Assembly (NCBI GenBank): GCA_001465935.1
Contig: LNKV01000003.1
Span: 440,363 to 504,362 of the forward strand
Reading direction: 5' to 3'
Source: Clarireedia homoeocarpa
Lineage: Eukaryota > Ascomycota > Leotiomycetes > Helotiales > Rutstroemiaceae
Length of the DNA stretch: 64,000 bases
Below, piece after piece: positions 34,607 through 46,345 of this stretch. Numbering within the stretch: position 1 is the first letter of the stretch; every line of letters starts with the position of its first letter. Position numbers and translations under genes: made by a program. The notes under the pieces are model-generated. The model did no database searches, was not told where the DNA came from, and saw nothing but the letters and a program-made list of their open reading frames with translations.

Positions 34607-37531
34607 TCACGACCTAGCGACCCTCTTCTTCTTAGCCACCGGTGTCCCATTAGCAGGGATACCCAGCGCGATCTTACTCGTCCTTCCGCCCACATCTGCC
34701 TTAACTTTATTTTTCTTTTCCTTTTCTTTGATCTCCTTCGCGTCACCCTTCTTTTCTTTCTCTTTCACCGTCACTTTCTTCCCCACTTCTTCAACGACCT
34801 TTTCTCCCTCCGCATCCGTATCCATCTTCGCATCTACCTTCTTACTCTTCATCGTCTTCACCTTCCTCGTCTCCAACACCCTATACTCTGCAATCTCCTC
34901 CTTCCATACAACTGACTTCCTCCTCCTTACTTTCCCCTCCTTCTCTGCATCAGCCTCCCTAACCTTCCTCTCCCGCCTAACCTTCTCCTCAAAAACCTCC
35001 CTCAAATACCTCTGCCTCAAAACAGGATCTTCTCTCTCCTCCGCCTTCCTCGCCAACACCTCCGCCGCACTCAGTGCCCCGGCCTTGTTCTTCCGCGTAT
35101 TAACCCTTGTTAACGCAGCTAGCTCCTTGTCTGCGCTACGCTTCAGCGATACCTGGGTATCGCCGTCATGGCCGCCGAGACGTCGCACAGGTATGAATGA
35201 AGGGGCAGGAAGGGGGACTTTGGATACGGGGAGGAGAGTGCGGCCGCTGCGACGGGTGGAGGGTTGGGGCTCAGGTTCAGCTTCGGGGGCGGTTAGAGAG
35301 GAGGGGGGAGTGGGTTTGGTTTTGCGTTTGCGGGTGTGTGGGGAAATGGATGGGTTGGGGGTGCTGGTATTGAATTCATCATTTGTGGAAGTGTGTGCGT
35401 GTTCGGGTTCTTGGATGGGGGATGAAGGTTCGATATCGATGTTGTCTCCAAGAGGAATGCGAAGAGGCGAATGGGGTAGAGATCGTCGCTTTGGTGGAAC
35501 TGCTGCTTTGGCCGCTTTGTCTGCTTTAACTCTCGTGAGGAATTCTCGGAGAAGATCTGTATCGTCGGTTACGTATGAGGTTGATCCCATTGCCGACGAT
35601 TTATTGTTAGGCAGCTCACTGTCGTTGGCCATTTGTGCAGATGTTTCAGTTGTCTCTTCTGCAGTTGCAGCATTTGGCAATAGAGCGTTGACGTTCAAAT
35701 CAGCAACTGTGATAGGCTCCAGGGCCTCGCAATCCTCCATTGCGTCAGCTTCTTTGGATTCTTGATCGTCGTCCATCTCAAGCTCTGGGTGATAATTCAA
35801 ACCTGACAATCCAAGGGAATCAACATTTATGGTAGGTTCAAGCAAGATTTCCGAGAGCTCAGACATTTCGTCGTCCATGTCTTCGTCGGAATCCTCTGCA
35901 TCAGATGCATGCGAAAAAGGGCTTTCATGCATCTCAGCATCGTTGACGTGGCTTCCAGCCCGTCGATCTGATTCCTCTTTGTCCGAAATTTTGGTTGGTG
36001 AAATTGGTTGGGCGAGAAGCCCTTCCAAAATGTGGTTTACCTCTTGAACAGGCGGAAGCGCGTCAGCACCAGAATCAGTATCTGCAAGAGACGGTCTTTT
36101 GTTGATTTCTTGATCAAGGTCAAAATCAATGGTGAAAGTAAGAGTATTGTCCGGCTCCTTCTCAATACCTGCTGCGGGGGCTGCGACTTCTTGAGCACTT
36201 TCTTGTTTAGCCTCAGTCGTAGAGGCGGTAAATGAGTTGTCCTCGACCGTCTCTGATGACTGAACTTCAACCAGGCTATTGATAGGCCCGGAACTACCAC
36301 GCAGCCGGTCGCTTTGGCGTGTATTTTTTTTGAGACTTGTCCTTTTTTGCTTGGCAGATTTGACGGGCTTCAAGGCGAATTCATCATCAATAGCAGTCTC
36401 CTCCCCAGAAGACTGGTTTTGCTGTACTGTTGAAATGTCTGTCCGTGGTTGAACATATTCTGGAGCACCTGCATCTTTTTGGGTAACATGCGGTGTAGTA
36501 GAAGGTAGCGATGATGCAACTTCGTCATGAACAGAAGCTGGAGTAAGAGACAGATGAAGAGTTGCCTCTGTTGGCTGTGAATTTTCCAGCGCCTGTTCCT
36601 CTTCTGGAAGAGTAATTGGGTATTCATCTGCAGCTTGCTGAACTGCTTTCTCCTCTCCCATTGAACGGGCAACTCCTTGCCCCGAACCTCTTCCACGTAG
36701 CGACCTTCTCAGACCTTGTCTCCCCGCAGTTGCTTCCAAGTCCTCCTTCGATGACCCCACAATTTTCTCAGGCACCTCAGAAGCAAATGCTACAGAAGTC
36801 CTCCTCGTCCCAATCTCCTCCTTCTCCTCTGCCTTCCCTTCTCCCTTTCCACTCTTCCTCAATGACTTCCTCCTCCTCCCCGGACTCGCCCCAACCCCTT
36901 TGCCCCTCGGCGACCCCACCTCCACACTCACCCCCGTATTCTGTCCCTGCACATTCAACATCATCTGTCTCAACGGTTTTCTCGGCGTAATCAGCAAATT
37001 TGCATTCGTCCTCTTCCTCGGCACCACCCCGGATCTATCCGGACTTTCCAGTGTCATTTTCCTCGGACTAATTCCCATCTTCACTCCCATCATCGCGTCA
37101 TCTTCCTCCCAGTCCTTGCTTTTAGCGTCTTGCCATCGTGCAGCAGAGATATTCTCCTTCGCCGCAGCACCCACAACTCTCGCCCTCTTTCTCGCACCCA
37201 CACCTTCTTTTTCCAATTCCACAATTGCATCATTATAAACCTCTCCCTCATTTCCCTCCCCACGCGTTCGCAGTCCCCCGCGCTTCTTCCATATCTTCTG
37301 CCCTTGCAATCGTGGTGCGTGTGCAGTAACTGGTGCGCGTTCCCAAGCTTTGAGCGGTCTACCAGTGGGCTGCGGTGCGAATGCGTCTTTATATAAATCC
37401 CTATTTCTCCCATCAGAACATCCTCTCCCGAAACCTGAGTGAGAAAAATAAATAAGAGACAGCCCCTCTTACCAATTTTCCCCCTCACCAACAGCATTAA
37501 ACACCTGCTGCTGGTCCTTCACACGCGACAT
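34607..37531 (-). CDS. Uncharacterised 950-residue basic, disordered nuclear protein
   Basis: Exon 1 (37531-37473) encodes MSRVKDQQQVFNAVGEGEN and joins through a 72-base intron to exon 2 (37400-34607), giving 950 residues. The acceptor TAG at 37403-37401 is chosen because the earlier AG positions lead to immediate stops. The N-terminal block (WDLYKDAFAPQPTGRPLKAWE) looks like a conserved motif. The middle is acidic and Ser/Thr-rich. Near the C-terminus a conserved-looking segment (RRSGRTLLPVSKVPLPAP, then NTRKNKAGALSAAEVL) precedes a highly charged KEK-rich coiled tail. SPRK/SPGRRRK sites suggest CDK-regulated chromatin association. I do not recognise the family. Divergent from MRP10 (499 bases between starts) and convergent with the G-patch gene. 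Confidence 0.8.
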
Positions 37532-38030
37532 CTTTCCTACCAAAACCACAGGATTAAAAATCTCTGAATCCTAAAACCCTCACGCGCGCATTCAAATCTC
37601 AAATTAAACCGCGTAGCTTGTATCCCCTTAGCTCAATACTCGATAAAACTTCTCCTTCACAGCTAAAAAAAATTCAAACAATAACAAGAGCAAGAGTAAA
37701 AGTGCCAAAGCTAATATTCCGTAAATATGCGTCGTCGTCCGCCAGATGTCTCTCCCGCTTAATTGCTTGTTTGCTTGTATATATTTCTCTCCTCCAACTC
37801 AAGCTGATTCGCTAACCAATTTCGCATGTAAACAAAGCCCTCAGAATCATCACTGCACCCGCACTAGTTCCGATATGTATTAGCTCCATAAATTATTCAA
37901 GACTGAATGAACTCTCCCCAATCCTCACTAACTCGATATTCTGCCCGTCCCGGCGCAATTAATCAATCAAAACAGCAGACACCCAGCAGGAAATTCCACA
38001 CCACTACAACGCAATTGACAATAACCAAAA
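37532..38030. other. Bidirectional promoter region, nuclear protein gene / MRP10
   Basis: The 499 bases between two divergent ATGs must carry both promoters. It is moderately AT-rich, and no coding potential was recognised. Confidence 0.5.
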
Positions 38031-38581
38031 ATGCCGCCCAAAGGAGCCGGCTCCACAGCCGTAAAACCTATGCGGCTGCCCCCGCTACCCAAATTGCGCG
38101 TGCGGCGTCCAAACCAGACGGATTCGAATCCGTGTTTGGCAATTATGTCGTCGGTGCTGAGTATGTCTCTCCTTCTGCCCCTCCTACTTGACGACTCTCT
38201 CCCCCGACTATGCCTCTTGCCATACCACTCCTCTTCCCCAGAAACCCCTCCCCTCCAACGCAGACTATGATAACAGTGCTGATTCACATCTACTCTCTAT
38301 AGCATGCTGGGCCTCATCCGGGTATAACGTCGCAGGGTGTCAGGCGCTTGAGACACAGTTGAGGACGTGTATGGATGCTCCGGTATGTCTCCTTGTCCTT
38401 GCTCCTCCTCCCCTCTCCGCACCTCAAACGGTTACAAAACACCCACCACAAACACAAACCCCCAACACTAACTTCCTCCCCCCCACCATAACAGAAAGCA
38501 ACATCTCAAAAGAAAAACACAATCAACTACCATTTATCGCGGATGTACCCGAAGATCGTGGGGCCACGGAAGAAGAAATAG
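38031..38581 (+). CDS. MRP10: Mitochondrial small-subunit ribosomal protein Mrp10 (mS37), twin CX9C
   Basis: Exons 38031-38160, 38303-38382 and 38495-38581 (introns 142 and 112 bases) join to 98 residues. The start MPPKGAGSTAVKPMRLPPLPKLRVRRPN matches the conserved Mrp10 N-terminus. A twin CX9C fold follows: C35/C45 and C56/C66 with nine residues between each pair, as in proteins oxidised by Mia40 in the intermembrane space. The tail (KKNTINYHLSRMYPKIVGPRKKK) is typical. Mrp10 is a mitoribosome small-subunit component required for mitochondrial translation. All splice sites are canonical (gtatgt donors) and restore the family reading exactly. Because no exon exceeds 130 bases, ORF-length gene finders could miss this gene. 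Confidence 0.93.
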
Positions 38582-39462
38582 ACAGCGAGGAAGGTGTGAC
38601 GCTAAGGATGGACGGTGTTTTGTATCAATTCGACGGGTGGGGTAGTGCATGGAGAAGGGGGAAGATAGGGGGCGGCGGGGTAGAAGAAGTAGAGACGTAT
38701 GGATAGACAAAGTGAGGGACAAGAGGTATGTATGTCTTGTACATTCTTCCGACATGGGGGATATGAGAGATGCCACAGGATGAGATGGGATGGTGGTAGA
38801 ATGTATTTGTACATATGAAGCATTACGACATGGTTGAGCAGTGGGAGGACAAAAAGACGGAAAGGAAGCATTCACGGCGCAACGGGACTCTAAAAGATCA
38901 AGGGTCAAAAACTCAGCCATGTAACACCATGAAATCATATAGAACAAAGGGAAAAGAAAAATCAAGAAGTGAAATTGTTATGATGGTATCAACGATATGG
39001 TATTCTATGTCCTCCTACAACGGCGGCAAACCATGCCTAGAAAGGTATCCCTCGCAGCTCCAGTCCCCCATCACCCACCCCAGGTATTTTCCACACCACA
39101 TTCCATGAAAACCCGCATGAAAACGACCACCACATCATTCCATATACTTCTGTGCGAAAGGAAAGACAGCAAATATATTGCCCTTTCTCTCATCTCTTCT
39201 CCATGCAGTTTAGGGCGCCGTTTCGCAAAATATACGCCAGGGAACACCTGTACAAGAAAAGCAATTAGAAACCCCAAACTTAAATGCCCGTCCATCCTCC
39301 TTATGCCATCCCGTATCATCCCGACGTTGCAATCGTAAAAAACCCCCAATCCATGAATGTTTATAAGTGATATCCCGAGATAAATGATGTAAATCGATAT
39401 CCATCAGAACTGACTGCCTTCCCTCAAAATGTGTTATTCCATAGTCATAAATTTCCTCAACT
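38582..39462. other. Convergent 3' intergenic region, MRP10 / CDC24
   Basis: Holds the 3' UTRs of two genes transcribed toward each other. No coding feature was supported. Confidence 0.5.
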
Positions 39463-42400
39463 TTAAGTGTCGCTGCTTAAACAAAATAATTCAATCTCTC
39501 CAAGTTGCCCATTATTGTATAGCTTTTGCGCCTCGCTCCATTCTTGGAAAGCAATCTGTATATCGTCATCTGATTCGATTGTAACAAAATCACCATCCTC
39601 ATCCTGGTAGCGCAGCCTCATGGTACCGCGAGCAATGGCATTAGTTGAAAACCTTCCCACTTTGGCGTCGATCCGATCAGTTAATGACTGGTAAGTAATA
39701 TTGAAGGCTACTACAAGCGTCACATAGTTGCCATCACAGTTCACCTTAACCTTGAGCTGAGTCGGTAATCCCATGTCATTTTCTGACGACATGGACATAG
39801 CTCCATTTCCACTGGTAAGTGAGGGTGGTAGAGTTCGGCTATCAAGGGCAGATGTGGAAATTTGAGAGGTATTGCGAACATATGCTTGTGGTGGGCTCAT
39901 GTTCTGTGGACCATCAGGGTATTGCGGTCCATTGGAATACGGCGAAACGCCAGAATACGGCGACGCTTGTTGGACTAGACGATCTCGCTGAGCACCAGGT
40001 GATTGCGTATTCGTTCTTACTGGATAGCCGTTGGGTGAGTTGTTCTGAGATCGGGGTACTCCAGCATCATAAGCGGGGTGAAGATGAGCTGGGATGCCAG
40101 GAACAGCTGGGACCTGTCCTTGCGGAGTGCTGATAGCTCCATTCGGAAGACGTCGAGCTCCTGGTTGCGCGTTGATATCAGGTGTGCTATATGATCTACT
40201 TCGCTGTTGCGCAGCAGCCGCTTGAGATGATTGGGATGCCATTGCAGGTAGCGATGGCCTTTGTGGAGTGCGACCGTTCATTTGGTACGGATTACTTGTA
40301 CTTTGACTGTCTCGTGATGGAGCCCGACCCATTGCAGGTGCAGTATAGCGATTATGCTCCTCCCAAGTGCCTTGAGACGTCGCCTGTCGTGAGAATTGGG
40401 AGGTTTGCGAGAATGGGAAGATTGCGGAAGAAGCGGTACTTGTCCGTACTGAAGAGGCGGGCGATTCACCTACAGGGGAGAAGTATGAATCCCCGCCTCT
40501 TTGCTGAGTTGGCGAAGGCAGTGGGACTTGCATCTGGGTCTTTACACTAAGCGGTGGAGGAAGAGTCATTGTCATACCCGTCGCACCCATTGGGAATCGA
40601 GCAGGAGCTGGTGAAGCTCGAGCAATGCCGGCTAAAGATGGGTTGCTTTCCGCGGTACCAGACCTCGTACGTGAGTTCAAACTAGTGTTAGAGGGATTTC
40701 GCGCCATACCACGATCAGGAGGCATCCCGAAGCCAGGAGGCGAACCATAGTTCATATCTGGTCCGTTGTATTCTTCATCTTCGTCCTCCTCTTGTTCTTT
40801 ATAAGGATTAGGAATAGATGTCATCTGGTCCCGCATCCAACCGAATTCTATCTGTGCAGTATCAGGGCTACCGCTGGATTGCGTACCATTACTGGCGTGG
40901 TCCTTCTTTTGTTTATCCACTCCAGTATACCATTTCTTCATGGTCTCTTCATTCTGGAAGCGAATTATGAAATTTTCTACCCCGGGGTCGCCTTTCCAGT
41001 AGATTTGCACGGTATACGATCCTGATAATTGTTAGGAAGATACTTGCAAGATTTAGGTGTAGATACGTACCTTGCTTCGCGGATGACACAACATCTGTTA
41101 CGTTTGTCATAAAAATTCGGCCCTTCAACTGCAATTTGGCATTCTTGTCTTTTTCTTTGATCTTGTTCTTGTCCTTTTTCTTGTCCTTCTGGTTTCCTAT
41201 CAATTTGTCTTTTGACTTGTTTGGGTTAATTTCCTTGCAGCACAGAAGAATGCGCTCGAAAAGATATATGGTGTACTGTTAGGGAAAACGCCCGAATGGT
41301 TAGTAAGAGTCTTTGAAGCGGAGAATGTTTTGTGATATTATGTCAAGCAAATATATTGGAATTCATTACCTCCTTCTGAACGTCGCTTTTGCCAGTTACA
41401 ACCGGGAAATGGCCGTGCAATAGTAAATCCCCGAAGTGATCTACTCGGTGGTTTTTCCAATCGTCGACACGATTGCAGAGGTCTTCCAGAGCTTCCTGTC
41501 TCAGCTCCCGGTCAACAGCAGCATTTGCTTGCGTAAGAACTCGATTTGCAGCTTCAATGCCAAGGGTGAGGTCCTCCTTTGTCGCGTCGTCGGCATCTGT
41601 TTTATCACGCAAATCCTGTTCTGAGTTAGCCAGGGCATTTGCCAAATGGCTGCATCAGCCTACCTTCAATAAAAGAGGATATTTCACTAGGCGCTGCATG
41701 GGTTTGAGAAGAAATCCGTCCAAGGTGTTAAAATCCACAACTACAGGGTGGTCCGCCAGAACCAGCTTGTCAAAATTCTCCTTTGCAATCGTTGCAGCTT
41801 TTCGCTGGTTGGCAATGAATGGTTGATAGATTCCAAATGCTTCCTCATAATTCTTGAAGGGTAGGCCCCATTCTTGCTGTTCATCGGGCTGGGAATTCGT
41901 CGTTTCAATTTTGATGAGAAACCTTCGCTGGAAGTCGAGGATCGCATTGATGTTTAAGAAGATATCGTGAACCACATCGCCAGGTATAACGCCCTTTTGT
42001 TCTATTGTCTTCTTCAATTCGTGCAAATTCTCCAGATCTTGCACATATTTGCGCTCTGTATCGACCAATTCTCGTACGACATGATCTCTGTAGCTCATCT
42101 GAGATCCGGGGGTAATTGCAGATGTTTTATCTTCAGCCTGCGTCGTAAGGAACCCGCGTTGCTCGGCGATATCGAGAACTAGATTAATGACTTGAGTGAC
42201 CTGTAATGAATTGTAAGCTGGATCCCTCATGATAACTTCCTTTCTAAGCGACTTTCGTTGTTTTGTCATAGAAAACGAAGAAATCGATGCTCTAGATGGT
42301 TGCTTGAGCTAAATTCATGGAGCAGAATGTTTATGCATTCCCCCCCCAATATCCCTTGCTGCCTTGCTGCAAGCCACCCAAGTGTTGTAAATCGCGAACC

Positions 42401-43094
42401 CTCCCTGCGCAACTAGTAGAATCGGACATACCTTCACGAAACCCGTTGTATCATCACCGAAAAGATCTGAAAGAGAAAAACACTCTCCCGCCGGAAGCTT
42501 TAAATCCTTCAAACAAGCCTCCACAAATTTGAATGCTGCAATCTTCGACCTCTTCGGCTCGGCCATCCTTTCGTCGATTGATGGTAGTGGTTCTTCCGGC
42601 TGTAGAGTATTGTAGATTGTCATCAAAGGCGTTCCTTTTCGCAGACATCGCCACAGTGATGACACTGGATCCATATCATCATCGCCATCGTCTTCGTCGT
42701 CGGAATCGATAAGGTGGCTGTTAAAACCAGGGACTTGTGCTAACCGCTGCCGTAAATTCACGCATATTTGATAAAGTGATCTTGAAGCATCGGCTCGCTG
42801 ATTGATGATGTTGTTCGTCGCAACCACATGAGCACCCTGCACCGGCATCGACAAAGGTGCGGGTACCAGTGTCGCCGAGCTGGACAAGGAATTTAAGGAA
42901 GTCGTGGAAGAAGTCGTAAAAGCTGTCGAGCCCGAAAGCTGCGACGAGCGTGTTGTGTGGCTCATTGTCTGACTCAAACCAGTGACGTTGCCCTCGGCGC
43001 TTTTGTTTGGGAATACAGGTGCTGTATTCGTTCTTAAAAGAGGTCCATGAGATTGAGCCTGGGCCAAACGAATGGCAACACCGCCAGATGACAT
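39463..43094 (-). CDS. cdc24: Cdc24, Rho guanine-nucleotide exchange factor for Cdc42
   Basis: Five exons (43094-42432, 42200-41664, 41615-41370, 41275-41071, 41021-39463) give 1069 residues. Introns are 231, 48, 94 and 49 bases. Order: low-complexity N-terminus; CH-type region about 105-240 (SLYQICVNLRQRLAQVPGFN, SLWRCLRKGTPL, then VTQVINLVLDIAEQRGFL); DH/RhoGEF domain about 257-435 (YRDHVVRELVDTERKYVQDL, PMQRLVKYPLLLKDLRDK); split-looking PH about 445-580, with a Lys-rich insert (KDKKKDKNKIKEKDK); a Ser/Pro/Gln-rich linker; and a C-terminal PB1 domain about 970-1065. The PB1 carries an acidic OPCA-like motif (YQDEDGDFVTIESDDDIQ), the type known to bind the basic PB1 of Bem1. The role is GDP/GTP exchange on Cdc42 at the hyphal tip for polarised growth. 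The first intron is long and could hide a small alternative exon. Confidence 0.95.
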
Positions 43095-43706
43095 GAACGT
43101 TGAAGAGATTCAGTAATGATTGTGGGATAACAGTAGCGGAATAGTAGTAAATGGAATAAAATATCCGGCTTTTCCTCTTTCAGAAGGATTAATGCTGTTT
43201 GTGAACAATGCAATGCAGGTGTGGAAGCTAGAAAGTAGAAACCGAATTAATGGTGCTGCAAGTGCAGACTGGTGGTAATGCAATGCTGGAGTATCCGTCC
43301 GCCTCTTTTCGCAGTGCTTTGTACGTTTTCTTCGTTGGAAGTCGACCGTTCAGTGGTCGGTTAGGGGGTTGTTGAGTGGGGGAGTGGATTGATTTGTTAT
43401 TGTATTTGGTTGCGGGTCAACGTACTTCGTAAGGTGTACTGTAAGTGGTAGGCAAGGTGTGAGGTGTAGGGTCGGTTCGATACGTATTTCTTTCTTTCGA
43501 ATCGCTCTTCTTCTTCTGTTTCGTCTTCTTCGTCTTCGCCTTCCTGATTACTGTGTAAGTTGTCTTCTGCCAATGCAGGGATTTCGAGGTTGTATATGAA
43601 TCAAATTGAAACCGTAGGACTTTTTCGTGTATCGCCTTGGGTCGAGTTTATCGGAGAAAAGTAAGGGAGAGTCCAGAGTCTTGGGTTCAGAGTCCAAAGC
43701 CCCAAG

Positions 43707-43734
43707 TCCTGTGTCCTGTGTCCTGTGTCCTGTG
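43707..43734 (+). repeat. Heptamer repeat (TCCTGTG)x4
   Basis: Four exact TCCTGTG units directly before the G-rich array. Confidence 0.9.
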
Positions 43735-43743
43735 TACTGTGCC

Positions 43744-43800
43744 GTGAGGGTGAGGGTGTGAGGGTGAGGGTGTGAGGGTGAGGGTGGGAGTGAGGGTGAG
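43744..43800 (+). repeat. G-rich array of GTGAGGG/GTGTGAGGG units
   Basis: Eight to nine runs of GGG on the plus strand are separated by loops of two to five bases (TGA, TGTGA, TGGGAGTGA). This satisfies the classical G3-N1-7 quadruplex rule more than once. It is about 650-700 bases upstream of the CDC24 start; the G-rich strand is the non-template strand for the rightward F-box gene. Confidence 0.88.
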
Positions 43801-43824
43801 TGCTCCAGTGCTCCAGTGCTCCAA
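43801..43824 (+). repeat. Octamer repeat (TGCTCCAG)n
   Basis: Two exact TGCTCCAG units and a third diverged one. They follow the G-rich array immediately. Confidence 0.8.
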
Positions 43825-43924
43825 TGCCTCAGTAGTTGTATGTATGAGAATGGGAGGGGTTCCTCTGGATCCTTTGGAAGGCGAATGTGAGTGGTAGTGA
43901 GTGGTACAGTAGTGCAATATAGTG

Positions 43925-43957
43925 CGGTGTGGTGTGGTGTGGTGTGGTGTGGTGGTG
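43925..43957 (+). repeat. Pentamer repeat (GGTGT)n
   Basis: About six tandem GGTGT units ending in GGTGGTGGG. Confidence 0.9.
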
Positions 43958-44534
43958 GGTTTGTATGGTGTTTGATTGAAGGTTGTCTCAGGATTTTCTC
44001 GCCTTTACCCTTCCTTTACCCTTCCTCTCCCCTTCCTTTGCCCTTCGCTCTCTGTTTCTTTCAACCCTCCCAACTTAAGTTATGCGCTAAGTCGGGGATT
44101 GTGCTTGGGTGTGAGGCGAGTGCTTGGATAGAGGTGGGGATGGATGGATGCGATTACTCTGATTCGATGCGGTTACTCTGATTGTTTGGAAACCTTCCGA
44201 TGGCCGGATACCCAGCGACTACAAGGGACCTATCACTGATAGGGGTCTCATAAGGGGACTTTGGGATTCCTGGGATCTGGGCCTTGTTTGGCGTTGGCGT
44301 GGGAGTTCCTGGGTTTGTCTGACTTTCTGGCCTGGTTTACTCACCAAAGGTACTTGGTGCAAACAGCTTAAGTGGGATATTCCAGGTGCAAGGTGGGATG
44401 TGGGAGGTGGGATGAGGTATGTGGGATGTGGTATGTGGGATGTTTCGTGGATTATAAGAACGCAGGTACGTCCATCCGGTCGCGTTTGATGATGCACAGC
44501 ACAGTATGCGAGTGAGCGAATGAGTGGAATGGGT

Positions 44535-44574
44535 GAATGAGAGAACGAGCGAATGAATGAGAGAACGAGCGAAT
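44535..44574 (+). repeat. 20-bp direct tandem repeat, two copies
   Basis: GAATGAGAGAACGAGCGAAT occurs twice head to tail (44535-44554 and 44555-44574). Confidence 0.9.
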
Positions 44575-45603
44575 GAATTGATGAATGGATGGAATCTGCC
44601 TATGTAACCAAACCACAGATCCCAAGATCCCACCAGATCCCTCCGCAAATAGAACAATGCAAGTTACTTGCTATACAAACAACCAACAGCGAATTCTACG
44701 CACCTAACTACGCACCTAACTCCGCACTCACTGTGTCTACTTCGTACTTAGCCCGTTATCTCCCTCCCTGCGGTGACGGTGAGCCTGTATTCTATTCTCA
44801 AATACGATGCTGCGATCATGAGATGAGCTGACACGGACACAAGACAGGTAGGTAGATGGATAAGAGCAGATGACCCTTCCGCCTCCAACATCCAGCAAAA
44901 GGGCTTCCTTATTGACCTGGACAGGCAACAGGCAACAACATCACGGGTGAATCGTGTATCACCATCCATCAGCAGCCATCAGCAGCAGCCAGCAGCCAGC
45001 AGCCAGCATTCTGAGTTGCCGTACTGTGCCGTACTTGTATATAATTGTAATGTAAGCGTAAGCCAGCCCAGCAGACAGCAAGTACCGGGTACTTCAGGCG
45101 TAAGGACATCACCAGAATAAATCAAGCGGGGAGTCTGACGGGATTAATGTATCGGGTACTCCTCACCTCCTCCTCCTCACCTCCTCCTCACCTCCTCGCC
45201 CTATCCTCGTCCGCTGCTCACTCATGCTACGCGACTCACGTAGATATATCCACAAAGTATTGTTCTTTGTCCTTCACCAGCTTCACATACATACCATACA
45301 TACCATTCACAATTCACGATTCTCCTACGACGTCAGTAAACTGCCCTACCCTACCCGTTTCTTGCCTTTGTCTATTCCACCCATCCACCCACCCATCGTA
45401 TCGTGTCTCTTCGTACATTTTTCCACATCGCGAGAGTCTGTCTACGAGGTAAATGATCCTTCGCATCCTCCCTTCACAGCATCACCATCCACGTCTAGGT
45501 GAGAAAGCAAGAACCCAGACCCTAGAAGGAACGGGAAACCCACATCAGCATTGATCTGTCTGTACATCTTTCGGCGATACCAGCTCCGACACTCGATACC
45601 GCC

Positions 45604-45655
45604 GTTCGCCTGTTCGCCTGTTCGCCTGTTCGCCTGTTCGCCTGCCTGTTCGCCT
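45604..45655 (+). repeat. Octamer repeat (GTTCGCCT)x5 plus one
   Basis: Five exact GTTCGCCT units, a partial GCCT, and one more full unit. Confidence 0.92.
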
Positions 45656-46345
45656 CCAGATTTCTCTCTCGTCCGCACGCCCCACACAGACAACGACAAC
45701 AACAAAAAAGCCTAACCCATTACGAAGTATTATTATTACATACTAAAGTAGTAGTATTTTATCCCATCGAGACCGTGAGTCGCCGGAGAACGTGGGTATA
45801 GAACGGTGCGTTGCAGCAGTGCAGTGCAGCGCAGTGCAGTGCCAGGGAGAGAGTCTCGCGGGGGTGACAGCCGACTGTCGAATGTGTACATACCGTCATC
45901 AGCTGCAGTCCTCTCTCTCGCCGTCTTCCAAAAACCAAAAGCAACTGATACGACGCCAGTCAGCTGGCAAGAAGTAGTAAACGTCCAGCACAACCTGCTA
46001 CGAGTAATTATCTAGAAGTCAAAACTCCGTACCTCCATATAGGACCCCGTCTTATACCCTTTGCACTGACTTGCACTTTTGCCACACTTTGGCACACTTT
46101 GCACTTTGGCACACTTGGTACACTATAACAAAGTTTACGACTTATTCCGGATTTTCTCAGCCCTGTTGTGCTTGCTGTACAACTGTATCTAGTTACCTCA
46201 TAACACTAACTAACCACCTCACACATCCCTCCACATTGTCACAACCGACATTTGATTCCAGCGTGTAAAGCAAGAAACTCGTTCCTGCCTCCATAATATC
46301 AGACGATTCGCAGAAAGGCTTACGCAGAATTGAATCCCACTCAGG

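Larger units (their letters stand above)
43095..46345. other. 3.2-kb divergent intergenic region, CDC24 / F-box gene
   Basis: Unusually long upstream region shared by two divergent genes. It contains at least five tandem-repeat arrays, including a G-rich one that could form G-quadruplexes, plus CT-rich tracts near 45150-45480 that resemble leader or promoter sequence. No gene is supported; open frames such as 45147-45452 are made of low-complexity Ser/Pro codons. Confidence 0.6.

Noticed and set aside
34728..35765. 345-codon plus-strand open frame
   Set aside because: It is the antisense shadow of the 950-residue nuclear protein, whose exon structure and composition are much more gene-like.
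38128..38146. GATTCGAATCC resembling a tRNA T-arm
   Set aside because: It lies within the coding sequence of MRP10 exon 1 and has no cloverleaf around it.
42201..42431. Reading through CDC24 intron 1 (VCPILLVAQGG frame)
   Set aside because: The read-through meets a stop and loses the conserved FVK-VTQVINLVLD junction, so splicing is preferred.
43744..43800. Telomere-like repeat
   Set aside because: The unit is GTGAGGG/GTGTGAGGG rather than TTAGGG, and it is flanked by ordinary single-copy genes.
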